DNA of 64,000 nucleotides from Rugamonas fusca (GCF_014042365.1 NZ_JACEZS010000002.1:62001-126000); one strand, 5' to 3'; shown: positions 16,246-26,778, numbered from the stretch's first letter. Numbers and translations: made by a program. Notes: generated from the sequence alone by a model not told the origin.

Positions 16246-19200
16246 ATGAACGACATGACCGACATGCGCGAGGAGCTCGACGTCAAGCTGCTGCTGGCCA
16301 CCCTGATGGCGCTCAAGAAAGGTGACTTCACGGCCCGCATGCCGTCCGACTGGACCGGCATCTCCGGCAAGATCGCCGACACGCTCAACGACCTGATCGA
16401 GACCAAGGAGAAGATGGTCAAGGCCGTCGTGGAAGTGAGCCGGGTGGTGGGCCGCGAAGGCCGATTGACCCAGCGCGCCGCCGTGCCCAACGTGGTGGGC
16501 GGCTGGGCCACCATCATCAGCTCCGTCAACACGCTGATCGACGACCTGGTGCGCCCCACCACGGAAATGGCGCGCGTGATCGGCGCCGTGGCCAAGGGCG
16601 ACCTGTCGCAAACCATGGCGCTGGAAGTGGACGGCCACCCGCTCAAGGGCCAGTACCTGCGGGCCGCCACCACGGCCAACACCATGGTCGAACAGCTGTC
16701 GTCGTTCTCGTCCGAGGTCACGCGCGTGGCGCGCGAGGTGGGCACCGAGGGCAAGCTCGGTGGCCAGGCCCAGGTCAAGGGCGTGGCCGGCACGTGGAAG
16801 GACTTGACCGACTCCGTAAACTCCATGGCCGGCAACCTCACTTCGCAGGTGCGCAACATCGCGGAAGTGACGACGGCCGTGGCCAATGGCGACCTGTCCA
16901 AGAAGATCACGGTGGACGTGCGCGGCGAAATCCTGCAACTGAAGGACACCATCAACGTGATGGTGGACCAGCTGCGCTCCTTCGCCTCGGAAGTGACGCG
17001 GGTGGCGCGCGAGGTCGGCACGGAAGGCAAGCTCGGTGGCCAGGCCTACGTGCCCGGCGTGGGCGGCACCTGGAAGGACTTGACCGACAATGTGAACTTC
17101 ATGGCCTCCAACCTGACCGGCCAGGTGCGCAACATCGCGGCCGTGACGACGGCCGTGGCCAATGGCGACCTGTCCAAGAAGATCACGGTGGACGTGAAAG
17201 GCGAAATCCTGGAACTGAAGAACACCATCAACGTGATGGTGGACCAGCTGTCATCGTTCGCCTCCGAAGTGACGCGGGTGGCGCGCGAAGTGGGTACGGA
17301 GGGCAAGCTCGGTGGCCAGGCCCAGGTGAAAGGCGTGGCCGGCACCTGGAAGGACCTGACCGACTCGGTGAACTCCATGGCCGGCAACCTGACGGGCCAG
17401 GTGCGCAACATCGCCGACGTGACCACGGCCGTGGCCAATGGCGACCTGTCGAAGAAGATCACGGTGGACGTGAAGGGCGAAATCCTGGAACTGAAGAACA
17501 CCATCAACGTGATGGTGGACCAGCTGAACTCCTTCGCCTCGGAAGTGACGCGGGTGGCGCGCGAGGTGGGCACGGAGGGCAAGCTCGGTGGCCAGGCCAA
17601 CGTGCCCGGCGTGGCCGGCACGTGGAAGGACTTGACGGACGGCGTGAACTCCATGGCAGGCAACCTGACGGGCCAGGTGCGTAACATCGCCGACGTGACG
17701 ACGGCCGTGGCCAACGGCGACCTGTCGAAAAAGATCACGGTGGACGTGAAGGGCGAAATCCTGGAACTGAAGAACACCATCAACGTGATGGTGGACCAGC
17801 TGTCCTCGTTCGCCTCGGAAGTGACGCGGGTGGCGCGCGAAGTGGGCACGGAGGGCAAGCTCGGTGGCCAGGCCTACGTGCCCGGCGTGGGCGGCACCTG
17901 GAAGGACTTGACCGACAACGTGAACTTCATGGCCTCCAACCTCACCGGCCAGGTGCGCAACATCGCGGCCGTGACGACGGCCGTGGCGCGCGGCGACCTG
18001 TCGAAAAAGATCACGGTGGACGTCAAGGGCGAAATCCTGGAACTGAAGGACACCATCAACGTGATGGTGGACCAGCTGTCCTCGTTCGCCTCCGAGGTCA
18101 CGCGCGTGGCGCGCGAAGTGGGCACGGAGGGCAAGCTCGGTGGCCAGGCCAACGTGTCCGGCGTGGCCGGCACGTGGAAGGACTTGACGGAGAACGTGAA
18201 CCAGCTGGCGGCCAACCTGACCAACCAGGTGCGCGCCATCGCCGAAGTGGCAACGGCCGTGACGCGCGGCGACCTGTCGCGCTCGATCCAGGTGGAGGCC
18301 CGTGGTGAAGTGTCCTACCTGAAGGACAACATCAACGAGATGATCCGCAACCTGAAGGACACCACGCTCAAGAATGCCCAGCAGGACTGGCTGAAGACCA
18401 ACCTGGCCCGCTTCACCCGGCTGCTGCAGGGCCAGCGCGACCTGCAGGCCGTGACCAAGCTGATCCTGTCGGAGCTGGCGCCGCTGGTGTCGGCCCACCA
18501 CGGCGTGTTCTACATGATGGACTCGCAGGACAGCGATGCGCGGCTGCGCATGATCGCCAGCTACGGCTACCGTTCCAGCCGCAAGCTGCCCACCTCCTTC
18601 CTGCCCGGCGAAGGGCTGGTGGGCCAGTGCGCGCTGGAGAAGGCGCGCATCTGGTTGACGGACGTGCCGCGCGATTACATCGTCGTCTCGTCCGGCCTGG
18701 GCGCGGCGCCGCCCACCAACATCGTGGTGCTGCCCATCCTGTTCGAACAGCAGGTCAAGGCCGTGATCGAGATCGCCTCGCTGGACCGCTTCACGGAGAC
18801 CCACCTGTCGTTCCTCGACCAGCTGATGGAATCGATCGGCGTGGTGCTCAACACCATCGAGGCCAACAGCCGGACGGAGTCGCTGCTGACGCAGTCGCAA
18901 TCGCTGGCGCAGGAACTGCAGCAGACCAACCAGGAACTGGCCGAAAAGGCGCGCCTGCTGTCGGAGCAGAACATCGAGGTCGAACGCAAGAACCGCGAAG
19001 TGGAACAGGCCAAGCTGGCGCTGGAGGAAAAGGCCACCCAGCTGGCGCTGTCGTCCAAGTACAAGTCCGAATTCCTGGCCAATATGTCGCACGAACTGCG
19101 CACCCCGCTCAATTCGCTGCTGATCCTGGCCCAGCAACTGGGCGACAACCCGGAAGGCAACCTGTCGGGCAAGCAGGTGGAATTCGCCAAGACCATCCAC

Positions 19201-21159
19201 GGCTCCGGCTCCGACCTGCTCACGCTGATCAACGACATCCTCGACCTGTCCAAGATCGAATCGGGGACCGTCACGCTGGACGTGTCCGAATACCGCTTCC
19301 AGAACCTGCGCAACTACGTGGACCGCACCTTCCGCCACATGGCCGAAGCCAAGCACCTGTCGTTCAGCGTGGAGCTGGACGAAGCCCTGCCCACGGCCAT
19401 GATGACGGACACCACGCGATTGCAGCAGGTGCTGAAAAACCTGCTGTCGAACGCCTTCAAGTTCACCAACCACGGCCAGGTGTCGCTCACCATCAGCCTG
19501 GTCACGAGCGGCTTCACCAGCGACCATCCCAACCTGTTGCACGCGGACGCCGTGCTGGCCTTCGCCGTCAGCGACACCGGCGTGGGCATCGCGGCCGACA
19601 AGTTGCAACTGATCTTCGAGGCGTTCCAGCAGGCCGACGGTTCCACCGCCCGCAAGTACGGCGGCACGGGGCTGGGCCTGTCGATCTCGCGCGAGCTGGC
19701 GCGCCTGCTGGGCGGCGAGATCCGGGTCGAAAGCGTGGTCGGCGCCGGTTCCACCTTCACCCTGTTCCTGCCCTATAACCGGGCCGGCTTCATCAACTAC
19801 GACATGGGGCGCCAGCCGCAGGTGCGCCTGCCCTCCCCGCCGCCGCAGGTGATCGTCGCCTCCCAGCCGCAAGCCGGACATGACGATATGGAATCCGCCT
19901 TTGCCGGCCGCGAGGCGGGCCTGCCCCAGGACCACGACCTGGCCGACTACAACGCCACCGGCGACGACCGCGGCCTGATCGCGGCCGGCGACCCGTCCGT
20001 GCTGATCGTGGAGGACGACGAGCGCTTCGCCAAGATCGTGCTCGACTTCGCGCGCGAGAGGAACTTCAAGGCCATCGTCACCCACCAGGGCGACTCGGCC
20101 CTGAGCCTGGCGCGCGATTACCTGCCCTCGGCCATCCTGCTCGACATCGACCTGCCCGACATCGACGGCTTCACGGTGCTGGACCGTCTCAAGCGCGACC
20201 CCGGCACGCGCCACATCCCCGTGCATGTGATGTCCAGCCTGCGCGAGCGGGAACGTGCCCTGCGCCAGGGCGCCATCTCCTACATGAACAAGCCGGTCGG
20301 CAAGGAGGCGCTGCAGGAGGAATTCGGCCGCATCCAGAAGTTCCTGTTGGGCGGCAAGCGCAGCCTGCTGGTGGTGGACGACGAGCAGCACCAGCGCGAC
20401 GCCATCGTGGCCCTGATCGGCGACACCGACCTGCGCATCGTCGCCGTCGAGACGGGCCAGGCTGCGCTGGACGCGCTGCGCAATGCGCACTTCGACTGCA
20501 TGGTGCTGGACCTGACCCTGCCCGACATCAACGGCTTCGACCTGCTCGACCGCATCGGCAAGGACCCGGAGCTGCGCGACCTGCCCATCGTGATCAACAC
20601 GGCCAAGGATCTGAACCGCAAGGAAGTGGCCAAGCTCAAACGCTACGCCAAGACCATCGTCGTCAAGGATGCCCGCTCGCCCGAACGCCTGCTCGACGAG
20701 ACGGCGCTGTTCCTGCACCGCTCGCAGGCCAGCCTGCCCGAGGCGCAGCGGCGCATGCTGGAGGAAATCCACGCCGCCGAGGGCGGCCTGGCCGGCCGCA
20801 AGGTGCTGATCGTGGACGATGATTTGCGCAACATCTTCGCCCTGTCCTCGCTGCTTGAGCGCCAGCAGATGCAGGTGTCGTTCGCAGAGAACGGGCGCGA
20901 CGGCATCGAGGTACTGGAAAGAGATCCCTCCATCGAGATCGTCCTGATGGACATCATGATGCCGGAGATGGATGGTTACGACACCATGCGCGCCATCCGG
21001 CGCATCCCCAAGTTCAAGTCGCTGCCCATCATCACGCTCACGGCCAAGGCCATGAAGGGTGACCGCGACAAATGCATCGCCGCCGGCGCGTCGGACTACA
21101 TCACCAAGCCGGTGGACGTGGCGCAGCTGCTGTCGCTGATGCGGGTCTGGCTGCACTGA
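16246..21159 (+). CDS. HAMP-array hybrid histidine kinase with GAF and three receiver domains
   Basis: This 1637-residue kinase starts at the ATG at 16246 with AGAGG upstream and has no membrane segment. Residues 158-700 are six 92-residue repeats, each starting [18 protein letters not shown] and containing a second HAMP unit GDLSKKI; one divergent HAMP pair precedes them. A GAF domain (about 735-880), a coiled coil, a HisKA with His949 in [11 protein letters not shown] and an HATPase follow. Three receivers have phospho-Asp at 1300, 1422 and 1569. The layout matches the soluble poly-HAMP kinases known in bacteria and the fungal group III (Nik1) kinases, where the HAMP array controls the kinase. 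Its stop overlaps the CheR-like start (TGATG). Confidence 0.95.
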   Translation: MNDMTDMREELDVKLLLATLMALKKGDFTARMPSDWTGISGKIADTLNDLIETKEKMVKAVVEVSRVVGREGRLTQRAAVPNVVGGWATIISSVNTLIDDLVRPTTEMARVIGAVAKGDLSQTMALEVDGHPLKGQYLRAATTANTMVEQLSSFSSEVTRVAREVGTEGKLGGQAQVKGVAGTWKDLTDSVNSMAGNLTSQVRNIAEVTTAVANGDLSKKITVDVRGEILQLKDTINVMVDQLRSFASEVTRVAREVGTEGKLGGQAYVPGVGGTWKDLTDNVNFMASNLTGQVRNIAAVTTAVANGDLSKKITVDVKGEILELKNTINVMVDQLSSFASEVTRVAREVGTEGKLGGQAQVKGVAGTWKDLTDSVNSMAGNLTGQVRNIADVTTAVANGDLSKKITVDVKGEILELKNTINVMVDQLNSFASEVTRVAREVGTEGKLGGQANVPGVAGTWKDLTDGVNSMAGNLTGQVRNIADVTTAVANGDLSKKITVDVKGEILELKNTINVMVDQLSSFASEVTRVAREVGTEGKLGGQAYVPGVGGTWKDLTDNVNFMASNLTGQVRNIAAVTTAVARGDLSKKITVDVKGEILELKDTINVMVDQLSSFASEVTRVAREVGTEGKLGGQANVSGVAGTWKDLTENVNQLAANLTNQVRAIAEVATAVTRGDLSRSIQVEARGEVSYLKDNINEMIRNLKDTTLKNAQQDWLKTNLARFTRLLQGQRDLQAVTKLILSELAPLVSAHHGVFYMMDSQDSDARLRMIASYGYRSSRKLPTSFLPGEGLVGQCALEKARIWLTDVPRDYIVVSSGLGAAPPTNIVVLPILFEQQVKAVIEIASLDRFTETHLSFLDQLMESIGVVLNTIEANSRTESLLTQSQSLAQELQQTNQELAEKARLLSEQNIEVERKNREVEQAKLALEEKATQLALSSKYKSEFLANMSHELRTPLNSLLILAQQLGDNPEGNLSGKQVEFAKTIHGSGSDLLTLINDILDLSKIESGTVTLDVSEYRFQNLRNYVDRTFRHMAEAKHLSFSVELDEALPTAMMTDTTRLQQVLKNLLSNAFKFTNHGQVSLTISLVTSGFTSDHPNLLHADAVLAFAVSDTGVGIAADKLQLIFEAFQQADGSTARKYGGTGLGLSISRELARLLGGEIRVESVVGAGSTFTLFLPYNRAGFINYDMGRQPQVRLPSPPPQVIVASQPQAGHDDMESAFAGREAGLPQDHDLADYNATGDDRGLIAAGDPSVLIVEDDERFAKIVLDFARERNFKAIVTHQGDSALSLARDYLPSAILLDIDLPDIDGFTVLDRLKRDPGTRHIPVHVMSSLRERERALRQGAISYMNKPVGKEALQEEFGRIQKFLLGGKRSLLVVDDEQHQRDAIVALIGDTDLRIVAVETGQAALDALRNAHFDCMVLDLTLPDINGFDLLDRIGKDPELRDLPIVINTAKDLNRKEVAKLKRYAKTIVVKDARSPERLLDETALFLHRSQASLPEAQRRMLEEIHAAEGGLAGRKVLIVDDDLRNIFALSSLLERQQMQVSFAENGRDGIEVLERDPSIEIVLMDIMMPEMDGYDTMRAIRRIPKFKSLPIITLTAKAMKGDRDKCIAAGASDYITKPVDVAQLLSLMRVWLH
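16717..18360 (+). repeat. Tandem array of six 276-bp coding repeats (HAMP units)
   Basis: Repeat units begin at 16717, 16993, 17269, 17545, 17821 and 18097, with exact 276-nt spacing. The DNA is nearly identical over long stretches. Units 2 and 5 are closest (both [13 protein letters not shown]...NFMASNL), as are units 1 and 3 (AQVKGVAG), and unit 6 is the most diverged. The array invites recombination and assembly collapse. Confidence 0.95.
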
Positions 21160-22022
21160 TGGCGGCCGTGATGGAAGCGGGTGCTTGCGCGCCGTGCCAG
21201 CCCAGCGCACCGGCCGTGGAAGAGCTGGAACTGGAACTGCTGCTCGCAGCGCTGGTACAGTGTTATGGCTACGATTTTCGCGGCCACGAACGGGCCGTGC
21301 TGCGCCACAAGCTGGCCGCCGCGATGGCGCAACTGGGCGCACGCACCATCTCGTCGCTGCAGGACCAGGTGCTGCATGACGCCGGCGCCGTGGCCACCGT
21401 GCTGCGGGCGCTGCACGTGCCACCGGCGGCCTTGTTCGACGATGCGGGGGAAGTGGCGCAGCTGCGCGCCGTGCTGGACGCCAGCTTGCGCGGCGCGGCC
21501 CTGCCCAAGGTGTGGCTGGCCGACTGCGCCGGCGCCATGCAGGCCTGGACGCTGGCCATGCTGCTGCGCGAACAACAGCTCGACGGTCGCACGGAGATCT
21601 TCGCCACCGTCCCCAGCGACGAACAGCTGGCCCAGGCGCAGGACGCCAGCGTGGCGCTGGCCGAGCTGCCGGCCCTGCAGGAAAATTATGTGCGCTGTGG
21701 CGGCCAAGGCGCGCTGCTTGATCACCTCATCGTGCAGGACGGGCGCGCCGTGCTGCTGCCCCACCTGCGCAGCCGCATCACGTGGGCCCAGTACAACCTG
21801 GTGACGGATGCCTCGTGCAACGAATTCCAGCTGATCGTGTGCCGCCGCGCCCTGCCCGACTTCGGCCCCGTGCTGCGGCGGCGCGTGCTGCGCCTGTTCC
21901 ACGACAGCCTGGCGCCATTCGGCGTGCTGGGGCTGGACCGTCCGCTGAACGCGGACGACCCGCTGGCCGCCAGTTACCGGCCGCTGTTGCCGCCACTGCC
22001 GTGGTACCGACGCACGGCGTGA
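21159..22022 (+). CDS. Degenerate CheR-type methyltransferase homologue
   Basis: This 287-residue protein is translationally coupled to the HAMP-array kinase (TGATG overlap at 21157-21161). The N-terminal helical region (LLLAALVQCYGYDFRGHERAVLRHKL) resembles the CheR substrate-recognition part. Later segments, such as FQLIVCRRALPDFGPVLRRRVLRLFHDSLAPFGVLGLD, align with the CheR section around FCRNVLIYF and LxPGGxL. The SAM-binding SAGCSTGEE loop is replaced by LADCAGAMQAW, with its glycine pattern lost, and NYV..GG follows. I infer that it binds or scaffolds rather than methylates. Known operons pair such CheR proteins with soluble hybrid kinases. Confidence 0.75.
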   Translation: MAAVMEAGACAPCQPSAPAVEELELELLLAALVQCYGYDFRGHERAVLRHKLAAAMAQLGARTISSLQDQVLHDAGAVATVLRALHVPPAALFDDAGEVAQLRAVLDASLRGAALPKVWLADCAGAMQAWTLAMLLREQQLDGRTEIFATVPSDEQLAQAQDASVALAELPALQENYVRCGGQGALLDHLIVQDGRAVLLPHLRSRITWAQYNLVTDASCNEFQLIVCRRALPDFGPVLRRRVLRLFHDSLAPFGVLGLDRPLNADDPLAASYRPLLPPLPWYRRTA

Positions 22023-22086
22023 TCCACTGCGCGCCCGGCCTTGCAGCACGTCGTCCTGGCGGCGTGGGCCGCCGCCACAAGTGGAC

Positions 22087-22710
22087 TCAGAAGATGGCCG
22101 CGCTGGGCCGCTCGGCGATGCGGTCGCGCCACGCCTGCAAGTGCGCCATGCCCTCCGCGCCGGGCCGGAACTTCATCAGCCCGCGCGCGAACTCCAGCGC
22201 GCAGAAGGCCGTGATGTCGGCGATGGTGAAGCGGGCGCCGGCCACGTAGGGCTGGCCGGCCAGCGTCTGGTCCAGCCAGCGCGCCACGTCGCGCATCTTC
22301 TCGCCCTGCGAGGCGCCATATTCAGGGAACTGCGGCTGCTCCAGCTTGGCCAAGCCGGGATGGGTATGGCGGATGCAGTTGGCGATGGCGGCGAACAGGC
22401 GCAGCTCCACGCGGCGGTCGGCCATCTCGATGAAGGCCCGCTCCTCGTAGCCTTCGCCCATCAGGTTCGGTTCCGGCGCATAGCCTTCCAGCCAGGTGCA
22501 GATGGCGCGCGTCTCGCACAGCATGCGGCCGTCGTCCAGTTCCAGCGCCGGCACCTGCGCCAGCGGATTCCTGGCCAGGAAGGCGGCGCTTTTATGCTCG
22601 TTCGTGGTCAGGTCGATCATCACTTGCTCGATGCCCTCGATGCCTTTTTCGGCGATGAACATGGCGACGCGGCGCGGGTTGGGCGCGCGGAATGCGGTGT
22701 ACAACTTCAT
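22087..22710 (-). CDS. Glutathione S-transferase family protein
   Basis: This protein of 207 residues has an N-terminal thioredoxin-like domain: KLYTAFRAPNPRRVAMF, VNP-like ARNPLAQVPALELDDG, and the glutathione gamma-glutamyl site CETRAICTWLEG. The C-terminal all-helical domain contains PYVAGARFTIADITAFCAL, which carries the family N-capping motif. Cytosolic glutathione transferase; conjugation substrate unknown. It starts 1 nt after the stop of a second GST gene in the same direction, so the two form an operon. Confidence 0.93.
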   Translation of the reverse strand: MKLYTAFRAPNPRRVAMFIAEKGIEGIEQVMIDLTTNEHKSAAFLARNPLAQVPALELDDGRMLCETRAICTWLEGYAPEPNLMGEGYEERAFIEMADRRVELRLFAAIANCIRHTHPGLAKLEQPQFPEYGASQGEKMRDVARWLDQTLAGQPYVAGARFTIADITAFCALEFARGLMKFRPGAEGMAHLQAWRDRIAERPSAAIF

Positions 22711-22711
22711 G

Positions 22712-23419
22712 TCAAACTCCTTGTTCGCGGGATTGTCCGGTTTCCAGCATCTTGCGCGCCTCGGCGGCGAACTGCTGGGCTTTCTCTTCGCTGGCCGTGC
22801 GGTCCAGCTGCGACGGCGGCAACTGGATGCCGCGCTTGACGGCCGGGCGTTCGCCCACGGTGGCCAGCCAGCGCGTCAGGTGCGGCAAATCGTCGGTGGG
22901 CACGCCAGACCAGTTATGGGTGCGCACCCAGGCCCAGTTGGCGATGTCGGCGATCGAATAGTCGCCGGCCAGGTATTCGTGCGCTTGCAGGTGGCCGTCC
23001 AGCACGCGGAACAGGCGCTTGCTCTCGCCCTGGTAACGGTCGATGGCCGGTTGTATCTTCTCCGGGAAGTAGCGGAAGAACACATTGGCCTGGCCCATCA
23101 TGGGGCCGATGCCGCCCATCTGGAACATCAGCCACTGCATCACCAGCGAGCGGCCCTTGGGATCGGCGGGCATCAGGCGGCCCGTCTTTTCGGCCAGGTA
23201 GACCAGGATGGCGCCCGATTCGAACACGGCGAAATTGTCGGCCGCGCGGTCCACGATGGCCGGAATGCGGCCGTTCGGATTAATGGCCAGGAACCACGGC
23301 TGCTTCTGCTCGTTCTTCGACAGTTCCAGCGCATGCAGCGTGTATGGCAGTTCCAGTTCTTCCAGCGCGATGGAAATCTTGTGGCCGTTCGGCGTGGCGG
23401 CCGTGTACAGGTCGATCAT
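22712..23419 (-). CDS. Glutathione S-transferase, YfcG/YghU-type
   Basis: This protein of 235 residues starts at the ATG at 23417-23419 behind [27 protein letters not shown] and [13 protein letters not shown] are typical of the Nu-class (YfcG/YghU) disulfide-bond oxidoreductases, where TPNG/TPNGxK supports glutathione disulfide binding. [16 protein letters not shown] follows, and [20 protein letters not shown] is the strongly conserved C-terminal domain signature of that class. It probably reduces disulfides with glutathione rather than conjugating it. It is the first gene of a two-GST operon. Confidence 0.92.
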   Translation of the reverse strand: MIDLYTAATPNGHKISIALEELELPYTLHALELSKNEQKQPWFLAINPNGRIPAIVDRAADNFAVFESGAILVYLAEKTGRLMPADPKGRSLVMQWLMFQMGGIGPMMGQANVFFRYFPEKIQPAIDRYQGESKRLFRVLDGHLQAHEYLAGDYSIADIANWAWVRTHNWSGVPTDDLPHLTRWLATVGERPAVKRGIQLPPSQLDRTASEEKAQQFAAEARKMLETGQSREQGV

Positions 23420-23589
23420 GTCGGCATCCTTCCTCTTCAATTTGCAGTTAGGATCATAGCGTCATTTGGCGGCGGGCGCTGGTGGATGCTTGCGGTCGCT
23501 TGTGGTCGCATTGACAAGCCTGCGCTTTGTCCGTAGATTGCCGCTACATTCCGACCATTTTCCCGACTCCACAAGATAAAGGGCACAGC

Positions 23590-26256
23590 ATGCAGCGCAG
23601 CTTGATTTCCATGGCGATCCTCACCCTGATCGCCACCCACCAGTTTTCCGCCACGGCGGCCGAGGCCAAACCAGTCAAGGCCGTCGCCAAGGCCGACGCC
23701 ACCGAGGTCACCACCCAGCTGCCCCGCAATGCCAGCCCCACCCACTACGCCCTGTCCATCGTGCCGGACGCGCAACACAGCACCTTCAGCGCCAGCGTCA
23801 CCATCGCGCTCGACATCCGCCAGCCCAGCACCAGCCTCACCCTCAACGCGGCCGACCTGGAATTCGCCAGCGCCGCCATCAGCGCCGGTCCGGGCCAGGC
23901 GCCGCTGGCCGCCAGCGCCATCGCCACCAACGCCGAACAGCAAACGGTGACGCTGAGCTTCGCGCGCGAACTGGCGCCGGGCAGCTACCAGCTGCAACTG
24001 GCCTACCGCGGCAAGATCAGCACCCAGCCGGCCGGCCTGTTCCAGCTCGACTACCAGAACGGCGGCGCCAGCAAGCGCGCCCTGTACACCCAGTTCGAAA
24101 ATTCGGACGCGCGCCGCGTGCTGCCCTGCTGGGATGAGCCGAACTACAAGGCCACGTTCGCGCTGGAGCTGACGGCGCCGGCTGGCCAGAGCGCCATCTC
24201 CAACATGCCGGTGGCCTCGGCCAGCACCCTGCCCGACGGCCGCCAGTTGCTGCGCTTTGCCACCACGCCGCGCATGTCGACCTACCTGCTGTTCTTCAGC
24301 CTGGGCGAATTCGACCGCGCCACCACGCGCGAGGGTGCCACGGAACTGGGCGTCGTCACGCAAAAGGGCAAGGTGGAACAGGCCCGCTTCGTGCTTGATG
24401 CCAGCGCCGCCGTGCTGCGCGAATATAACGACTACTTCGGCCTGCCCTACCCGCTGCCCAAGCTCGACAACGTCGCCGCCCCCGGCCGCAGCCCGTTCTT
24501 CGGCGCGATGGAAAACTGGGGCGCCATCTTCTCGTTCGAGAACGCCATGCTGCTCGACCCGGCCATCTCGACCCAGGCCGACAAGGAAGAAGTGTTCCTG
24601 GTGGCGGCGCACGAAATCGCCCACCAATGGTTCGGCGACCTGGTAACCATGCGCTGGTGGGATGACCTGTGGCTCAACGAGGGCTTCGCCAGCTGGATGG
24701 AAAGCCGCACGACGGCCCGCCTGCATCCGGAATGGCAAACCAGCTTCAACGCCGTCGAGTCGCGCGAACACGCGATGGCGCAGGACGCCCTGGCCACCAC
24801 CCATCCGGTCGTGACGCACATCGAAACGGTGGAGCAGGCCAACCAGGCCTTTGACGGCATCACCTATCAAAAGGGTGAATCCGTCATCCGCATGCTGGAA
24901 AACTACGTGGGCGAGGAAGCCTGGCGGGCCGGCGTGCGCAACTACATGCGGCGCCACGCGCACGGCAACACCGTGTCGGACGATTTGTGGAATGAGATCG
25001 AGCGCACGGCCCACAAGCCCGTGCGCGCCATCGCCCACGACTTCACGCTGCAGCCGGGCGTGCCGCTGATCCGCGTGCAGGACGCCGTGTGCCGCAACGG
25101 CAGCACCACCGTCACGCTGGCCCAGGGTGAATTCAGCAAGGATCATCCGGACAAGGCGCCGCTGACGTGGCAAGTGCCCGTCATCGCGCAGACCGTGGGC
25201 CACGCCAGCGCGCGCGCCGTCGTCAGCGGCAAGCGCGCCAGCATGACCGTGCCCGGTTGCGGCACGGTGCTGGTCAACGCCGGCCAGGCCGGCTACTACC
25301 GCACGCTGTACGCGCCCAAGGCGTTCGACGCGCTGGCCGGCCAGTTCGCCAGCCTGGCGCCGATCGACCAACTGGGCCTGCTGGCCGACAGCTGGTCGCT
25401 GGGCATGGCTGGCCTGCAGCCCGCCTCCAGCTTCCTCGACCTGGCCAGCCGCGCGCCGCTGGACGCCGCGCCGCCCGTGTGGAGCGAGATCGCCAGCGTC
25501 TACACCAACCTCGACCAGCAATACCAGTCCATGCCGCAGCGGCGCGCCGCGTTCGGCCAGTACGCGCGCGCGCACCTGTCGCCGGTGCTGGCGCGCATCG
25601 GCTGGGAAGCGGCGCCGGGCGAAACGACGTCCGTGGCCAAGCTGCGCACGGAATTGATCGGCGCCCTGAGCGCGCTGGGCGACGCCGCCACCATCGCCGA
25701 AGCGCGCCGCCGCTTCGAGGACGGCACGCCGCAAGCCATGCCGACGGCCATCAAGCGCACCATCCTGGGCGTGGTGGCGCGCCACGCCGACGCGGCCACC
25801 TGGGAGCGTTTGCACCAGATGGCCAAAGCGGAAACGTCGGCCATGCTGCGCACCGACCTGTACCTGTTGCTGGGCGCCGCGGAAGACGCGGCGCTGGGCC
25901 AGCGCGCGCTGGACCTGGCCCTGAGCGGCGAACCGGGCGCCACCGACAGCGCCGCCATGATCTCGCGCGTGGCCGTGCGCCATCCGGAACTGGCGTTCGA
26001 CTACGCCACGGCCCACCGCGAGCAAGTGGAAGGCAAGATCGACGTCGCCTCGCGCAGCCGCTACTTCCCGCACCTGGCCAGCCAGTCGGCCGATCCGGCC
26101 ATGATGGACAAGCTGACGGCGTTCGCCAAGGCGCACCTGCCGGCCGGCGCCCAGGGCGACACCACGGCCACCGTGGCCGGCATCGCCTACCGCATCAAGG
26201 TACGCCAACAACGCCTGCCGCAGATCGATGCATGGCTGGCGCGCAAGGCGCCCTGA
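23590..26256 (+). CDS. Secreted M1 family aminopeptidase
   Basis: This 888-residue zinc metalloprotease starts at the ATG at 23590 with a signal peptide MQRSLISMAILTLIATHQF ending near ATAAEA. The M1 exopeptidase signature GAMEN is at 305-309, and the zinc site HEIAHQW (His341, Glu342, His345) is followed by WLNEGFA with ligand Glu364, spaced exactly as in the family. A beta-sandwich N-domain precedes this. The ERAP1-like helical C-domain is about 350 residues long and Ala-rich. It removes N-terminal residues from peptides in the periplasm or outside the cell. It is divergent from the GST operon. Confidence 0.95.
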   Translation: MQRSLISMAILTLIATHQFSATAAEAKPVKAVAKADATEVTTQLPRNASPTHYALSIVPDAQHSTFSASVTIALDIRQPSTSLTLNAADLEFASAAISAGPGQAPLAASAIATNAEQQTVTLSFARELAPGSYQLQLAYRGKISTQPAGLFQLDYQNGGASKRALYTQFENSDARRVLPCWDEPNYKATFALELTAPAGQSAISNMPVASASTLPDGRQLLRFATTPRMSTYLLFFSLGEFDRATTREGATELGVVTQKGKVEQARFVLDASAAVLREYNDYFGLPYPLPKLDNVAAPGRSPFFGAMENWGAIFSFENAMLLDPAISTQADKEEVFLVAAHEIAHQWFGDLVTMRWWDDLWLNEGFASWMESRTTARLHPEWQTSFNAVESREHAMAQDALATTHPVVTHIETVEQANQAFDGITYQKGESVIRMLENYVGEEAWRAGVRNYMRRHAHGNTVSDDLWNEIERTAHKPVRAIAHDFTLQPGVPLIRVQDAVCRNGSTTVTLAQGEFSKDHPDKAPLTWQVPVIAQTVGHASARAVVSGKRASMTVPGCGTVLVNAGQAGYYRTLYAPKAFDALAGQFASLAPIDQLGLLADSWSLGMAGLQPASSFLDLASRAPLDAAPPVWSEIASVYTNLDQQYQSMPQRRAAFGQYARAHLSPVLARIGWEAAPGETTSVAKLRTELIGALSALGDAATIAEARRRFEDGTPQAMPTAIKRTILGVVARHADAATWERLHQMAKAETSAMLRTDLYLLLGAAEDAALGQRALDLALSGEPGATDSAAMISRVAVRHPELAFDYATAHREQVEGKIDVASRSRYFPHLASQSADPAMMDKLTAFAKAHLPAGAQGDTTATVAGIAYRIKVRQQRLPQIDAWLARKAP

Positions 26257-26324
26257 ACGGACGCCGCTCCAACCTGACCGTGGCGCTCCCCAGCGTCGCC
26301 ACGGGCTGGTTGGGGTGGGCACGG

Positions 26325-26364
26325 AAAAAAAAGAGGCCGGCAGCATCGTTGGATGGGCCGGCCT
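26325..26364 (-). terminator. Intrinsic terminator on the minus strand
   Basis: On the minus strand GGCCGGC (26363-26357) pairs with GCCGGCC (26341-26335), followed by CTC and eight U residues at 26332-26325. The orientation excludes the aminopeptidase gene, so it must end a transcript coming from higher coordinates, where no protein gene lies on that strand. Confidence 0.8.
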
Positions 26365-26533
26365 GAAACGCTGATTAAAGCGTAGGGATTTTCGGTTCCG
26401 GCGGCCCGTGGGCCGCCTGGGGAAATCTGTGCCGGAGACAAGAGTCCGGCAACTCTGCGCCTGGCTGATACCGTGCGCTACAGGTGTTACTTTGCCACCG
26501 ATCGGCAAGCGTAGGCTTAGGACTTGATTAAGG
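26325..26533 (-). ncRNA. Candidate small RNA of about 210 nt
   Basis: A TATATT -10 element at 26545-26540 precedes an apparently non-coding stretch ending in the strong terminator at 26325. The predicted transcript has a hairpin CCGGA-N8-TCCGG (about 26442-26458), a GC hairpin GGCGGCC/GGGCCGCC (about 26400-26417), a local ACGCT-TTAATC-AGCGT hairpin (about 26368-26383) and the terminator stem. The 5' GCCTACGCT could also pair with 3' AGCGT..AGGC to close the molecule. The -35 is weak (TTGCCC at 20 nt). I could not match it to 6S, tmRNA, SRP or RNase P RNA. The remaining gene-free bases, 26257-26324 and 26546-26778, show nothing else. Confidence 0.5.
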
Positions 26534-26778
26534 CAGTTGAATATACGCCCGGCCAGGGACAGGATGGGCAAGGCGCGCGGGATGCACGGGAAGCGCAGGA
26601 AGCGCGGGGATGGGAATTCTGGTGCCGGTGCTCGAGGCCACCGGCTAACCTGCTGAGTCGTGCTCTGTGAAATCCCGTGCCGGCTCGGACACGGCGACCA
26701 GCTCAAGCACGCTGGGACCAGCGGAAGGCATCATATAGGACCTTTATGACGGCGCCATGACGGGCGGATATCCAATTG

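Noticed and set aside
16717-18360. CRISPR-like or satellite repeat
   Set aside because: The 276-bp repeats are in frame and encode HAMP units without spacers.
17251-21423. Very long minus-strand open frame antisense to the HAMP-array kinase
   Set aside because: High GC at third codon positions keeps the antisense frame open. The sequence is His/Gln/Gly/Arg-rich with no domain, while the plus strand has six HAMP repeats, a kinase core and three receivers.
26325-26545. 6S RNA, tmRNA, SRP RNA or RNase P RNA identity for the candidate small RNA
   Set aside because: None of the conserved elements of these RNAs (for example the SRP apical loop or the tmRNA TPsiC-arm end) can be found.
23437-26706. 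1,089-codon minus-strand open frame opposite the M1 aminopeptidase
   Set aside because: No motif and a skewed Arg/Gln/His composition. The plus-strand frame has GAMEN and HEXXH-18-E.
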